64,000 nucleotides of DNA from NCBI RefSeq assembly GCF_026000115.1, contig NZ_AP026867.1, forward strand, positions 3,157,716 to 3,221,715. Direction: 5' to 3'. Positions 22,916-31,214 of the stretch are shown in pieces. A model generated the notes under the pieces. The model saw only the letters and a list, made by a program, of their open reading frames with translations. It was not told the DNA's origin and searched no databases. Each line of letters begins with the position of its first letter. Position 1 is the stretch's first letter. This DNA comes from Aureispira anguillae. GTDB lineage: Bacteria > Bacteroidota > Bacteroidia > Chitinophagales > Saprospiraceae. The position numbers and the translations under genes are program-made.

Positions 22916-24631
22916 TTACTTACGCTCTGCTACATTGCTAATGACCCAAAAGTTATGTTCTTTTAATTGATCGTCTGTAGATCGATGCAAAACTTCTGTG
23001 GCATTAAAGGGAAGTTTTGCTTTGGCAAATGCTGCTCTAAATTCTTGAATGTGTTTTTTGCCAATAACCAAAACGGTCGGTTGTTCTTCTTGAAATGCCG
23101 CTATTGCTTCAGACAAATACATTTCTTCATGAGCACCAAATCGTTGCTGGGCATAGACCAACAAGCTAATTTTTAATTGTTTAATATCAAATTCAGTTAA
23201 AATTAACCGTGCTTCTTCATTTTTTCCGCTCAATTCATAGGCGGTTTCGATCACCTCATCAAAAGATTTGATAGCAGATTGCTCAACTAAAGGACTAACA
23301 CAGGCCCAAAGTAAAAACATAAAGGCTGCTCCAAAAATGGCGATATGCTGATAGAGCTGATTAATTCCTGTTCTTTTCTGTAGCAAGCGAATTAATAACA
23401 CCAATAAAACAAAACTCATTGGCAATAAATATCCTAAGGCTGAATTTCCTACAAAGTACTGTCCCAAAATTGGTAAACCAATGATGACAAGACCAAAGAT
23501 TAAGGCATACAACCCTAAGCCCACATTAACCAAAGATCGATTGGCAGGCTCCTTTTCTAGTTGTTCAATTTGTAAAGCCATCAATAAGGCCAGCGCAGGT
23601 TGTGCTCCCATAGAATAAGAAGGCAATTTACTGCTCATAAACTCCCAAAAAAACCAGCCCATTACGACCCAAAGTAATAAGGTTAACTGTTGTTCGGATG
23701 GTCGAACGAAGCTCTTTAATGTTGATTTTAGCGTCAACAACCAAAACGGCAGCCAAGTCAAAAAAGCAATGCTTAATACAACGAAGTGATAACCTATAAA
23801 TCCAGATTGCCCCAAAACAGATCCCCCTATTCTTCTCAAAACATACCATTCCCACAAAAAAGGCAATAGGTGAATTTTATGCCCATTGGCTTCTTCTTGC
23901 CACCACTCCGCAAAGGGAATTCCATTGCCTGTCTCTTGCCATAGTGCCCAATCTTGTAAGTAAGATAAGTAACACCAAAGTGCAAAAGGAGCAATTGCCA
24001 GCCACCCAAAAAACCAAGGATGTGTTCGAATTAATTGTTTGCGCTTAGGATGGAAAATAGCCAATAAAATCCAAAGTCCTCCTACCAATAAAATAATTGG
24101 CGGTCCTTTGACTAAAATTCCCAAAGCGATTGACAGCCACAGACCAAGGTTCCATTTCCAAGAGGGACGATTTAAAAAGTTGAGCAGCGACAGAACCGCT
24201 ACGGTTTCAAATAACAACAAAGAAGCATCTGTTAATGCTATTTTGCCCATTAAAGGCAATTGAACGGACGTTGCCAAAATAACAGCAGCCCGCCCTGCAT
24301 TTTTGTCCCCCACTAAGGTTCGCCCCATTCTAAAAACCATCAAACAGGTCAATAAAATGGCTAAAACACTGGGCATTCTAACCGCAAATTCATTGACTCC
24401 AAAAATTTGATAGGAAATAGCAATCGACCAAAAATGAAACGGTGTTTTACGATGAATCACCGACCATTGATATTCTGGATTCACCCAATCTCCAGAGTTT
24501 AGCATTTCTATTGCAAACCCAGCATAAGCTGCTTCATCTTCATCCCATAGGGTAACAGAATGGTTCATCCACAATAGATTTACCACGAATACAATACCGA
24601 TCAACCAAACAAATTGGGTGGACTTTTTCAT
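22916..24631 (-). CDS. GT39/ArnT-like membrane glycosyltransferase
   Basis: 571 residues with about 11-12 membrane helices. The N-terminal loop has LWDEDEAAYAGFAIEM and the NPEYQWSVIHRKTPFHFW segment. The acidic pair after the first helix is the catalytic/lipid-sugar-binding feature of the PMT/ArnT superfamily. Such proteins move a sugar from a polyprenyl carrier to lipid A or proteins on the periplasmic side. The soluble C-terminal domain (about 455-571) fits ArnT-type enzymes. The donor and acceptor are unknown. It is convergent with kdsB, 18 bases apart. Confidence 0.82.
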   Translation of the reverse strand: MKKSTQFVWLIGIVFVVNLLWMNHSVTLWDEDEAAYAGFAIEMLNSGDWVNPEYQWSVIHRKTPFHFWSIAISYQIFGVNEFAVRMPSVLAILLTCLMVFRMGRTLVGDKNAGRAAVILATSVQLPLMGKIALTDASLLLFETVAVLSLLNFLNRPSWKWNLGLWLSIALGILVKGPPIILLVGGLWILLAIFHPKRKQLIRTHPWFFGWLAIAPFALWCYLSYLQDWALWQETGNGIPFAEWWQEEANGHKIHLLPFLWEWYVLRRIGGSVLGQSGFIGYHFVVLSIAFLTWLPFWLLTLKSTLKSFVRPSEQQLTLLLWVVMGWFFWEFMSSKLPSYSMGAQPALALLMALQIEQLEKEPANRSLVNVGLGLYALIFGLVIIGLPILGQYFVGNSALGYLLPMSFVLLVLLIRLLQKRTGINQLYQHIAIFGAAFMFLLWACVSPLVEQSAIKSFDEVIETAYELSGKNEEARLILTEFDIKQLKISLLVYAQQRFGAHEEMYLSEAIAAFQEEQPTVLVIGKKHIQEFRAAFAKAKLPFNATEVLHRSTDDQLKEHNFWVISNVAERK

Positions 24632-24674
24632 TCAATTAGAGTCTTTAAGAAATAATCATTACTCAACATAAAAA

Positions 24675-24698
24675 GGAGCTACCGATTAAAGTAGCTCC
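24675..24698 (-). terminator. Intrinsic terminator after porT copy 2
   Basis: Perfect GGAGCTAC/GTAGCTCC stem with an eight-base loop, followed on the minus strand by TTTTTATG; it starts 45 bases past the stop codon. Confidence 0.6.
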
Positions 24699-24742
24699 AA
24701 AATTATCATTTTCTTTTAGTATTCCGAATAAAATTTGCGCTT

Positions 24743-25468
24743 CTATCCTTCAAAGTGCAAGGAAATAGAGAAACCTCGACTAAATAGTTTGTCTATCACA
24801 GAGGAAAAAACAAGTTGTTGATTTTGATCGTGAAGATTCCTTAGTCCATAAGAAAATTTAACTTCTGGTGATAAAATAAAATAAGGAAAAAATATCTGAA
24901 ATCCCAATCCTAATTCTACTGCCAAATCATGTGCATCTAGCTGAACCATCTCATTCGCTTGCCTTGTATTCGAATTAGAAGATAAATCCATGCTGTATTT
25001 TATTCCTGCAATGACAAATAAACGAACATCATTATAAGGTTCAGATTTGTATCTAAAATAGATTGGAAATTCCAAAAATACAGACTCCACTTTTTTATCT
25101 ACTGTTCCATCATAAACCATCTGATAGGATAACGTTTTGTCTGCAAAAGAAACCGTTGGAGCTAATAAGCGAAAATCAAAATATTTGTTGAGTCCAAAAT
25201 TGGCAATAAAACCAATATGAAATCCTGGTCCATAAGTTGCATTCACGGTTTTAATAGAATCATTTTGGATGAGGTCTGTGCTTTTTTCAACTCGATATCG
25301 AGAAAAATTAGTTCCTAATGCGATTCCAAAATAATAGTTCTTCTTGGAGTATTTGTTGATATAATTAAAAGAGCCTCTTTGGGCAAAAGAAAGGTTAGCA
25401 CAAACAAATACAAAAAAAATAGCTAAGCCTATCGCTGTTCTAGATAGTCGGGGGGATTTTGTTGGCAT
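24743..25468 (-). CDS. PorT-family outer-membrane protein, copy 2
   Basis: 241 residues with a signal peptide (cleavage near LSFAQ). It is a beta-barrel with the PorT signature: YYFGIALGTNFSRYRV, ESVFLEFPIYFRYKS, VIAGIKYSMDLSSNS and LFSRGFSISLHFEG. PorT is a membrane-associated component of the type IX secretion system. It is clearly a paralogue of the 26,265-27,002 protein; the same block order is kept from GSFNY to the last residues HFEG. It lies about 800 bases downstream of it, behind a decayed frame and two hairpins. Which copy is active cannot be told. Confidence 0.82.
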   Translation of the reverse strand: MPTKSPRLSRTAIGLAIFFVFVCANLSFAQRGSFNYINKYSKKNYYFGIALGTNFSRYRVEKSTDLIQNDSIKTVNATYGPGFHIGFIANFGLNKYFDFRLLAPTVSFADKTLSYQMVYDGTVDKKVESVFLEFPIYFRYKSEPYNDVRLFVIAGIKYSMDLSSNSNTRQANEMVQLDAHDLAVELGLGFQIFFPYFILSPEVKFSYGLRNLHDQNQQLVFSSVIDKLFSRGFSISLHFEG

Positions 25469-25558
25469 TTTGTAATAGAGATAATGGTGTACAAATCAAA
25501 AATTATTCAATCCTATAATTTGTAGAAACATTCCATAGATCGCTTATTTTAATTGGGG

Positions 25559-25860
25559 TTATTCAACAGTATCGTTCACTAACCAAGAACGAATTTCACC
25601 CATACAAACGCTGCTTTGTTCCCAAAAGTTGGGTTGCCAATTTTGTTGTTTCAAGTATTCAACCTAAGTTGAAAGGCAAAAATAACTAGCTATAAATTGA
25701 AGCCATCTTTTTTTATAAAAACCAACATACTGAGCCTTAAAATAGGCAGCCATAAGCTCCACTTTTTGTGTGGTAACATCAAGCTTATCAATTGTATCTA
25801 ATAGAGGGATTGGGGGTACTGGGCAATAAAATGCTCTTGGGGGCTTTGTCGTAGAGTAAA
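25559..25860 (-). pseudogene. Decayed gene fragment between the two porT copies
   Basis: One minus-strand frame reads as protein (LLDTIDKLDVTTQKVELMAA, YFKAQYVGFYKKRWLQF), meets TAG at 25,666-25,664, and continues in the same frame (VEYLKQQNWQPNFWEQSS, VCMGEIRSWLVNDTVE) to TAA at 25,561-25,559. It has no start codon. No family recognised. Reads as an old gene end with a nonsense mutation. Confidence 0.45.
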
Positions 25861-25872
25861 TGAATAGAAATA

Positions 25873-25912
25873 AAAAACTAGTTCAAGACTTATTGTTCTT
25901 GAACTAGTTTTT
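25873..25912. repeat. Perfect 15-base inverted repeat
   Basis: Arms AAAAACTAGTTCAAG (25873-25887) and CTTGAACTAGTTTTT (25898-25912) around a ten-base loop. It may act as a terminator or be part of a mobile palindromic element. Confidence 0.6.
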
Positions 25913-26035
25913 CTGTGTACAGAACAAACTATATCACGAGCAAAGCGAACTATAAGTGAAACGCTCATGAGGAACGAATAGCTAAACAATTGGAATTAAA
26001 TAAAGTAAGGGATTAATGGAACTATTTTTCAGATA

Positions 26036-26110
26036 TTAGATCGTTACACTTTTAGATTATAGACCCTATTAGGCTGTTATAGGGTCTATAATCTAAAAGC
26101 AAAGCGATCT
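26036..26110. repeat. P-family palindromic element, copy P1
   Basis: Perfect 21-base arms at 26,049-26,069 and 26,079-26,099 around a nine-base loop. They are flanked by AGATCGTTACA and CAAAGCGATCT, matching the flanks of the elements at 53,835 and (weaker) 56,410. The rest of 25,913-26,264 shows no gene. Confidence 0.6.
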
Positions 26111-26264
26111 AGCATCTAAGATCGAAATATAAGTTTTAGCTTAAACTGTACTTTATAAGTATCCTTTACCTGTTTTGTCCTGTACTCAGCTAGTTTTTAT
26201 AAAACAGTATTTATTCCAAAAAAATTCAATTTCTTTGTCTTCGTCTTAAAAATTGAGGCAACAA

Positions 26265-27002
26265 CTAGCCTTCAAAATGTAACGAAATAGCAAAACCTCT
26301 AGAGAACAACTTATCGATCGTAGAAGAAAAGGTAAGCACTTCGTCTCTAGCATGGATGTCCATAACTCCATAAGAAAACTTGATCTCTGGAGATAGGATA
26401 AAATAAGGGAAAAACACTTGGAAACCAACACCAAATTCTATCGCAAGGTCGTGCTGCTGTAATTTTAGTAAATCTTCTGCTTTTCGAGAACGAGAATTGG
26501 AAGCCAAATCAACGCTATATTTTAATCCTCCAACTACAAATACTCTAAAATCTTTGTAGGGCTTAGACTTGTACCGAAAATGCACAGGGAATTCTAAAAA
26601 TACAGATTCCATCTTTTTTTCGACCAAGGTATTGTTGGTCATTAAATATTGTATTTTTCGATCGGCAAAAGAAAGTGTTGGCAATAAAAACCGAAAATCA
26701 AAGTGCTTGCCCAATTTAATATTGGCTACAATTCCTAGGTTAAACCCTGGACCATACACAGAGTTTACAGTCATTACAGAATCACTATTAACAAGCATGG
26801 GGTGTTTTTCGATTCGATAGCCAGAAGCATTAAACCCTAATGTAATTCCAAAATAATAGCTCTTTTTGGAAAATTTATTATCATAATTAAAAGAGCCTTT
26901 CTGAGCATTGGAAACCAATGGGGCAAAAAAGCACAGTAATGCTACTCCTATTATTTTGTAGCAGTGTAAATGGAACAAATTCCTAATGAAAGTTTTTTGC
27001 AT
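26265..27002 (-). CDS. porT: PorT-family outer-membrane protein, copy 1
   Basis: 245 residues with a signal peptide (cleavage near LVSNAQ) and the PorT motifs YYFGITLGFNASGYRI, MESVFLEFPVHFRYKS, VVGGLKYSVDLASNS and LFSRGFAISLHFEG. Its start overlaps the end of menG/ubiE by 52 bases. The ubiE-porT neighbourhood is commonly seen in Bacteroidota, which marks this as the original copy. PorT is needed for type IX secretion in Porphyromonas and gliding flavobacteria; the window also encodes two proteins with T9SS sorting domains. Confidence 0.87.
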   Translation of the reverse strand: MQKTFIRNLFHLHCYKIIGVALLCFFAPLVSNAQKGSFNYDNKFSKKSYYFGITLGFNASGYRIEKHPMLVNSDSVMTVNSVYGPGFNLGIVANIKLGKHFDFRFLLPTLSFADRKIQYLMTNNTLVEKKMESVFLEFPVHFRYKSKPYKDFRVFVVGGLKYSVDLASNSRSRKAEDLLKLQQHDLAIEFGVGFQVFFPYFILSPEIKFSYGVMDIHARDEVLTFSSTIDKLFSRGFAISLHFEG

Positions 27003-27697
27003 GTTGCGTTTTTTAGTCCAATATTAGTTAATAAATCTAAAAAATCTTGTCCTTCAGGAAATGCTTGAACAGATTCGTAGAGATACCCATAGGCTTTTTT
27101 GTCTTTAGAGGTTATTCGCCCAATAAAAGGCAAAACATATTTAAAATAAAAATTAAACCCCTGTTTAAAGGGGAATATTGTGGGTTTAGAAAATTCTAAC
27201 ACCACTAATTTTGCATTAGGCTGCAAAACTCGCACCATATCTTTCAATCCAGCCTCTACATTGGCAAAATTACGCACACCAAAAGCTACAATTGCAGCGT
27301 CAAAGGTATCCTTTTCAAAAGGAAGATGCTCTGAATCTCCTTCTTGCAAACTTATAACGTCATCAAACCCTAGTTTTTGTATCTTTTTTTCTCCAACTTC
27401 CAACATTTTAACAGAAATATCTATTCCTGTGATTTTTTTTGGTTTTAATTGACGATAAGCAGCTATGGCCAAATCCCCTGTTCCTGTAGCTACATCCAAG
27501 ATATTTTGGGGTTGATCTGCTTCCAGTGTTGCAATTGCTTTTTTTCTCCAACTTCGATCGATCCCCAAGGATAAAAAGTGGTTTAAAAAATCATAATATT
27601 TTGCAATATTATTGAACATAGTGGAAACCTGTCCCTTTTTTTCTGCATTATCTTCATAAGGTTTTATTTCTTCTGCTTTTACTTCTTTTATGCTCAT
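26951..27697 (-). CDS. ubiE: Demethylmenaquinone methyltransferase
   Basis: 248 residues from ATG 27,697; an 11-codon extension to a TTG at 27,730 is unlikely. Family motifs: AKYYDFLNHFLSLGID.SWR, LDVATGTGDLAIAA (SAM motif I), GIDISVKMLEVGEKK, DTFDAAIVAFGVRNFAN and the C-terminal YLYESVQAFPEGQ.F. It performs the last methylation in menaquinone synthesis at the cytoplasmic membrane face. It overlaps porT and is probably co-transcribed with it. In a menaquinone user the name menG is equally apt. Confidence 0.94.
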   Translation of the reverse strand: MSIKEVKAEEIKPYEDNAEKKGQVSTMFNNIAKYYDFLNHFLSLGIDRSWRKKAIATLEADQPQNILDVATGTGDLAIAAYRQLKPKKITGIDISVKMLEVGEKKIQKLGFDDVISLQEGDSEHLPFEKDTFDAAIVAFGVRNFANVEAGLKDMVRVLQPNAKLVVLEFSKPTIFPFKQGFNFYFKYVLPFIGRITSKDKKAYGYLYESVQAFPEGQDFLDLLTNIGLKNATCKKLSLGICSIYTATK

Positions 27698-27778
27698 AGT
27701 ATATTGGTAATTATGTTTTTGTACAATCAATTGATTTTATTGGGTAGAGGCTCCTTACAAATTAAACGGAACTAGCCC

Positions 27779-27807
27779 TTTGAGGTTCATAATTCTTGTT
27801 ATCTTTG
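27779..27807 (+). promoter_or_regulatory. Promoter-like pair upstream of engB
   Basis: TTTG (27,779-27,782), 17 bases, then TATCTTTG (27,800-27,807), a good match to the Bacteroidota consensus. The engB ATG is about 255 bases further, so it would leave a long leader; 27,731-28,062 shows nothing else. Confidence 0.4.
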
Positions 27808-28062
27808 CAGGCACAAATTTAGTACATTAATTACTAATTATGAATAGGGTCATACAAGATTCATGAAATAATTGTAAATACTTATTGCTTTTAGCTATCT
27901 AGATAGATTCTATACTATCTAAAATAGAGCGATAATTAGCCCCAAAAATAAGCTGCAAGTTATATCTTGCACTTGTTTTATAGCTCTGAAGCAATAAATA
28001 GCTAGACCAACAACAATTATCATCACGACCTCTAAAAAGAATCGTGTATTAAAAATTTAAGA

Positions 28063-28686
28063 ATGGAAATTTATCACGCTAAATATATATCAAGCCACAC
28101 CAAGCTTAGTCAATGTCCTAAGCCAGATCGCCCAGAATATGCATTTATTGGTCGCTCTAATGTGGGCAAATCTTCATTGATTAACATGGTTTGCAACAAT
28201 AAATCTTTGGCAAAAACATCGAGCCAACCTGGAAAAACGCAAACCATTAATTATTATGATGTAGACGAAGATTGGTACCTAGTGGATTTGCCAGGCTATG
28301 GCTATGCCCGTATTGCTCAACGTACTCGTCAAGTTTGGCGAGAAATGATTGGTGATTATTTCACTAAACGCCCAAATATTCAGTGTGCTTTTTTGTTAAT
28401 AGATAGCTGTATTCCTCCCCAAGAAAAAGACATCGAATTTGCCAATTGGATGGGAGAAAATCGAGTACCTTTTATTATTGTATTTACAAAAAACGATAAA
28501 AAGAAATCTTCTAAAAATAAAAACTTTTTAAGCGATTTCAAAAAGGAGTTTCTTAAGTATTGGAACGAAATGCCGCAATATTTTATCACTTCTTCCAAAC
28601 AAAAAACAGGAAGAGATGGAATCTTAGAATTTATTGGTTCGCTCAATGATCAATACTATGATTACTTAGACAGCATCAAAGAATAG
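28063..28686 (+). CDS. engB: Ribosome-biogenesis GTPase EngB/YsxC
   Basis: 207 residues. GTP-binding motifs are G1 GRSNVGKSS (about 31-39), G2 region KTSSQPGKTQTIN, G3 DLPGYG, G4 TKND and G5 TSSKQ. The PGKTQTINYY stretch is diagnostic for EngB, an essential small GTPase in assembly of the large ribosomal subunit. Length is normal for the family. It lies 30 bases before the MATE gene, with which it may be co-transcribed. Confidence 0.96.
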   Translation: MEIYHAKYISSHTKLSQCPKPDRPEYAFIGRSNVGKSSLINMVCNNKSLAKTSSQPGKTQTINYYDVDEDWYLVDLPGYGYARIAQRTRQVWREMIGDYFTKRPNIQCAFLLIDSCIPPQEKDIEFANWMGENRVPFIIVFTKNDKKKSSKNKNFLSDFKKEFLKYWNEMPQYFITSSKQKTGRDGILEFIGSLNDQYYDYLDSIKE

Positions 28687-28716
28687 TTAGGCATCCCCCA
28701 AAACAGAAAGACAATT

Positions 28717-30114
28717 TTGAAGACCAGCATTTCATATACAGATATATTCAAACTATCCATTCCCATTATGATCGGTTCTGCTGTGCAGAACTTAATTACC
28801 TTAACTGATACTATTTTTTTGGGTCGTGTCGGTGAAATTGAACTAGGCGCCATCGGCTTGGTGGGTGTGTTTTACTTAATGATTGCCTCCATTGGTTATA
28901 GTTTTTCCAAGGCTGGGCAAATCATGATTGCTCGACGAATGGGCGCACAAGAACTGGAAAAGATTGGCACTATTTATTATTCGATGCTTGCTTTTGCACT
29001 ATCCTTAGCCCTTTTGCTTTTTTTGTTTATGCAATTTGGCGGCGATTACTTTTTTGCCCTTTTTGTTAACAACAAAGATATTTATACGGCCTGTATTGCC
29101 TATCTGGACTACCGCTCTGCGGGGATATTTTTCAGTTATGCAGGTGTTATTATTGTAGCACTATATACTGGTGTCGCTCGCACACAAGTCATTATATACA
29201 ATGCATTGGTACTAGGAATAGCCAACACCATCCTCAATTATGGGTTAATTTTTGGCAAGTGGGGCTTGCCTGAAATGGGAATTGCAGGGGCAGGTTTGGC
29301 CAGTACAATAGCAGAGGGGCTTGCCTTTTTAATTTTTATCGTTTATATTTTATTAGACAAAAAAAACAGAGCCTATGGTTTGTTTGGAACTCCCAATGCT
29401 ACCCATTCTCAAACCGCTGTTTTAGATGAAGCAATAAACCTCCCTAAACGCAAGTTTCCTAGCATTAATGTTGATATTATTAAAGCTCAGCTCAAGCTCT
29501 CGACCCCCATTGTTTTACAATCAGTCGTTGGTATGGGGAGTTGGTTTATCTTCTTTATTATAATAGAAGATATGGGGAAAACAGAATTGGCTATTTCTAA
29601 TATTATGCGGGCTGTTTATTTGCTCTTTATGATTCCCTGCTGGGGTTTTGCTTCTAGCATCAATACTTTAGCCTCCAATTTGATTGGTAAAAACAAAATG
29701 GATGAGGTTTTTACGGTAACAACTAAAACCGCTATTTTATCCTTTGGGGTGACCATGATTTGTGCTGTTTCGATGCTGATTGCGCCAGAAGTTGTTCTTA
29801 GAGTAGGAACGGACAACTTAGATTTGATCCAACAATCTGTTCGACTAACAGGCGTTTTAACTGGCATTCTAGCATTATTTTCAATTGGTGCTATTTACTT
29901 TAATGGTTTGGTTGGAACAGGAGCCACTAATCAAGCGCTCTTTTTTCAAGTCATTTGTGTTATTTTTTATCTCATATATATCTATGTAGTTGTTCATCTA
30001 TTAGGTTGCAGCTTAGAGACCGCATGGATGGCAGAATTCTATTATTGGATTATTTCTTTGGTTACCTCTATTTGGTATTTGCGCTCGAATCGATGGAAAA
30101 ATATTCAGGTTTAG
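28717..30114 (+). CDS. MATE-family multidrug/Na+ efflux transporter
   Basis: 465 residues with twelve predicted membrane helices in two halves. The start appears to be TTG at 28,717, giving the family-like beginning KTSISYTDIFKLSIPIMIGS; no ATG is nearby. Conserved features include the LTDTIFLGRVGEIELGAIGL segment of helix 1-2 and the GAGLAST motif. MATE proteins expel cationic compounds using Na+ or H+ gradients; the substrate is unknown. Confidence 0.88.
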   Translation: MKTSISYTDIFKLSIPIMIGSAVQNLITLTDTIFLGRVGEIELGAIGLVGVFYLMIASIGYSFSKAGQIMIARRMGAQELEKIGTIYYSMLAFALSLALLLFLFMQFGGDYFFALFVNNKDIYTACIAYLDYRSAGIFFSYAGVIIVALYTGVARTQVIIYNALVLGIANTILNYGLIFGKWGLPEMGIAGAGLASTIAEGLAFLIFIVYILLDKKNRAYGLFGTPNATHSQTAVLDEAINLPKRKFPSINVDIIKAQLKLSTPIVLQSVVGMGSWFIFFIIIEDMGKTELAISNIMRAVYLLFMIPCWGFASSINTLASNLIGKNKMDEVFTVTTKTAILSFGVTMICAVSMLIAPEVVLRVGTDNLDLIQQSVRLTGVLTGILALFSIGAIYFNGLVGTGATNQALFFQVICVIFYLIYIYVVVHLLGCSLETAWMAEFYYWIISLVTSIWYLRSNRWKNIQV

Positions 30115-30153
30115 ATTTATGCTCTAAAAAAGCTAGGGACTCAACAAAAAACA

Positions 30154-30843
30154 ATGCTTATTAGTTTAATACTTTCTATCCTACCAGGTATTTTTATTAT
30201 CTACTATATTTATAATAAAGATAAATACGAAAAAGAGCCGTTTTATTACATTGCTTTTTGTTTTTTATTTGGGGTGCTCAGTTGTATCCCTGCCATTTTG
30301 GGTACTTTGTCTGTTGAATATTGGATGGGCGTCCCAGATCCGCCCAAGTCTTTGGACATGAAAGTGGTGGCATTTTATGCCTTTGTTGCTGTCGCACTGA
30401 GCGAAGAATTGGCAAAGTATATTTTTCTGAGATGCTACATTTATAGAAAAGAAGCCTTTAATGAGCCTATGGATGGAATTGTTTATGCTGTTGTGATCGG
30501 GATGGGCTTTGCCATTGTAGAAAATATACTTTATGTGATTGATGGGGGTATACAAGCAGCCTTAGTCCGTATGTTTACGGCCGTTCCTGGACATGCTACT
30601 TTTGGGGTTATCATGGGTTATTATGTGGGTTTAGCAAAGTTTGAACCTCGCAAAAATCAGTCTATAAAACTGCACCTCCAAGGAGTTTTATTGGCAATTG
30701 GCGTGCATGGAACTTACGACTTTTTCATTTTTCAAAATAACTATGCCTTATTAAGTGTTTTGGCATTCGTAGTGCTCTTTGCCAGTATTAGAATGTCTAA
30801 GCAATTAATACAGCAACATCTTGATAACTCACCTTACCAATAA
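30154..30843 (+). CDS. PrsW-family intramembrane metalloprotease
   Basis: 229 residues, about eight membrane helices. Catalytic motifs of the family are present: SEELAKY (EExxK) near residue 88, FAIVENILY (ExxxN-type) near 113-122, the VPGHATFGVIMGYYVG histidine helix, and GVHGTYDFF. PrsW in Bacillus cuts an anti-sigma factor. Here the substrate is unknown and no anti-sigma gene is adjacent. It follows the MATE gene by 39 bases. Confidence 0.85.
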   Translation: MLISLILSILPGIFIIYYIYNKDKYEKEPFYYIAFCFLFGVLSCIPAILGTLSVEYWMGVPDPPKSLDMKVVAFYAFVAVALSEELAKYIFLRCYIYRKEAFNEPMDGIVYAVVIGMGFAIVENILYVIDGGIQAALVRMFTAVPGHATFGVIMGYYVGLAKFEPRKNQSIKLHLQGVLLAIGVHGTYDFFIFQNNYALLSVLAFVVLFASIRMSKQLIQQHLDNSPYQ

Positions 30844-31214
30844 GCCCCCCCTATCTCTTTCGACCTATCAAAATCATTATCTCTTTGGGCGCTTTCTACT
30901 TCCAAAAGGCAATTAAAATGGAAAACTATTTCTAGTGCCTGATGGTCATGAGTTCGCATGCTTAGTTAGATCGCTATGTTGAATATATATAAACGAAGTG
31001 GTCTAAAGTCCAATAAAGCGTTAAACCGAGGTTCTTATTTAGCCTATTTTTTAGTTTTATCCTGTACTCAAAAAAATAATTTTAAAAAAATATTATATTT
31101 ATGCTATAAATGTCTATAGAATTGTTCTATCCCCTATGAGCAAAAACTTGCCTTACATATTCTGTCCTATCGTTTGTATTATTCTCGATTTTTTTGTTAT
31201 TAATAGATCAGCCA

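Noticed and set aside
3231..25666. In-frame TAG codons in otherwise readable frames (3231-3233 and 25,664-25,666), which might suggest recoded amber codons.
   Set aside because: Other genes here end properly at TAG, and both readings lack start codons, so ordinary pseudogene mutations explain them.
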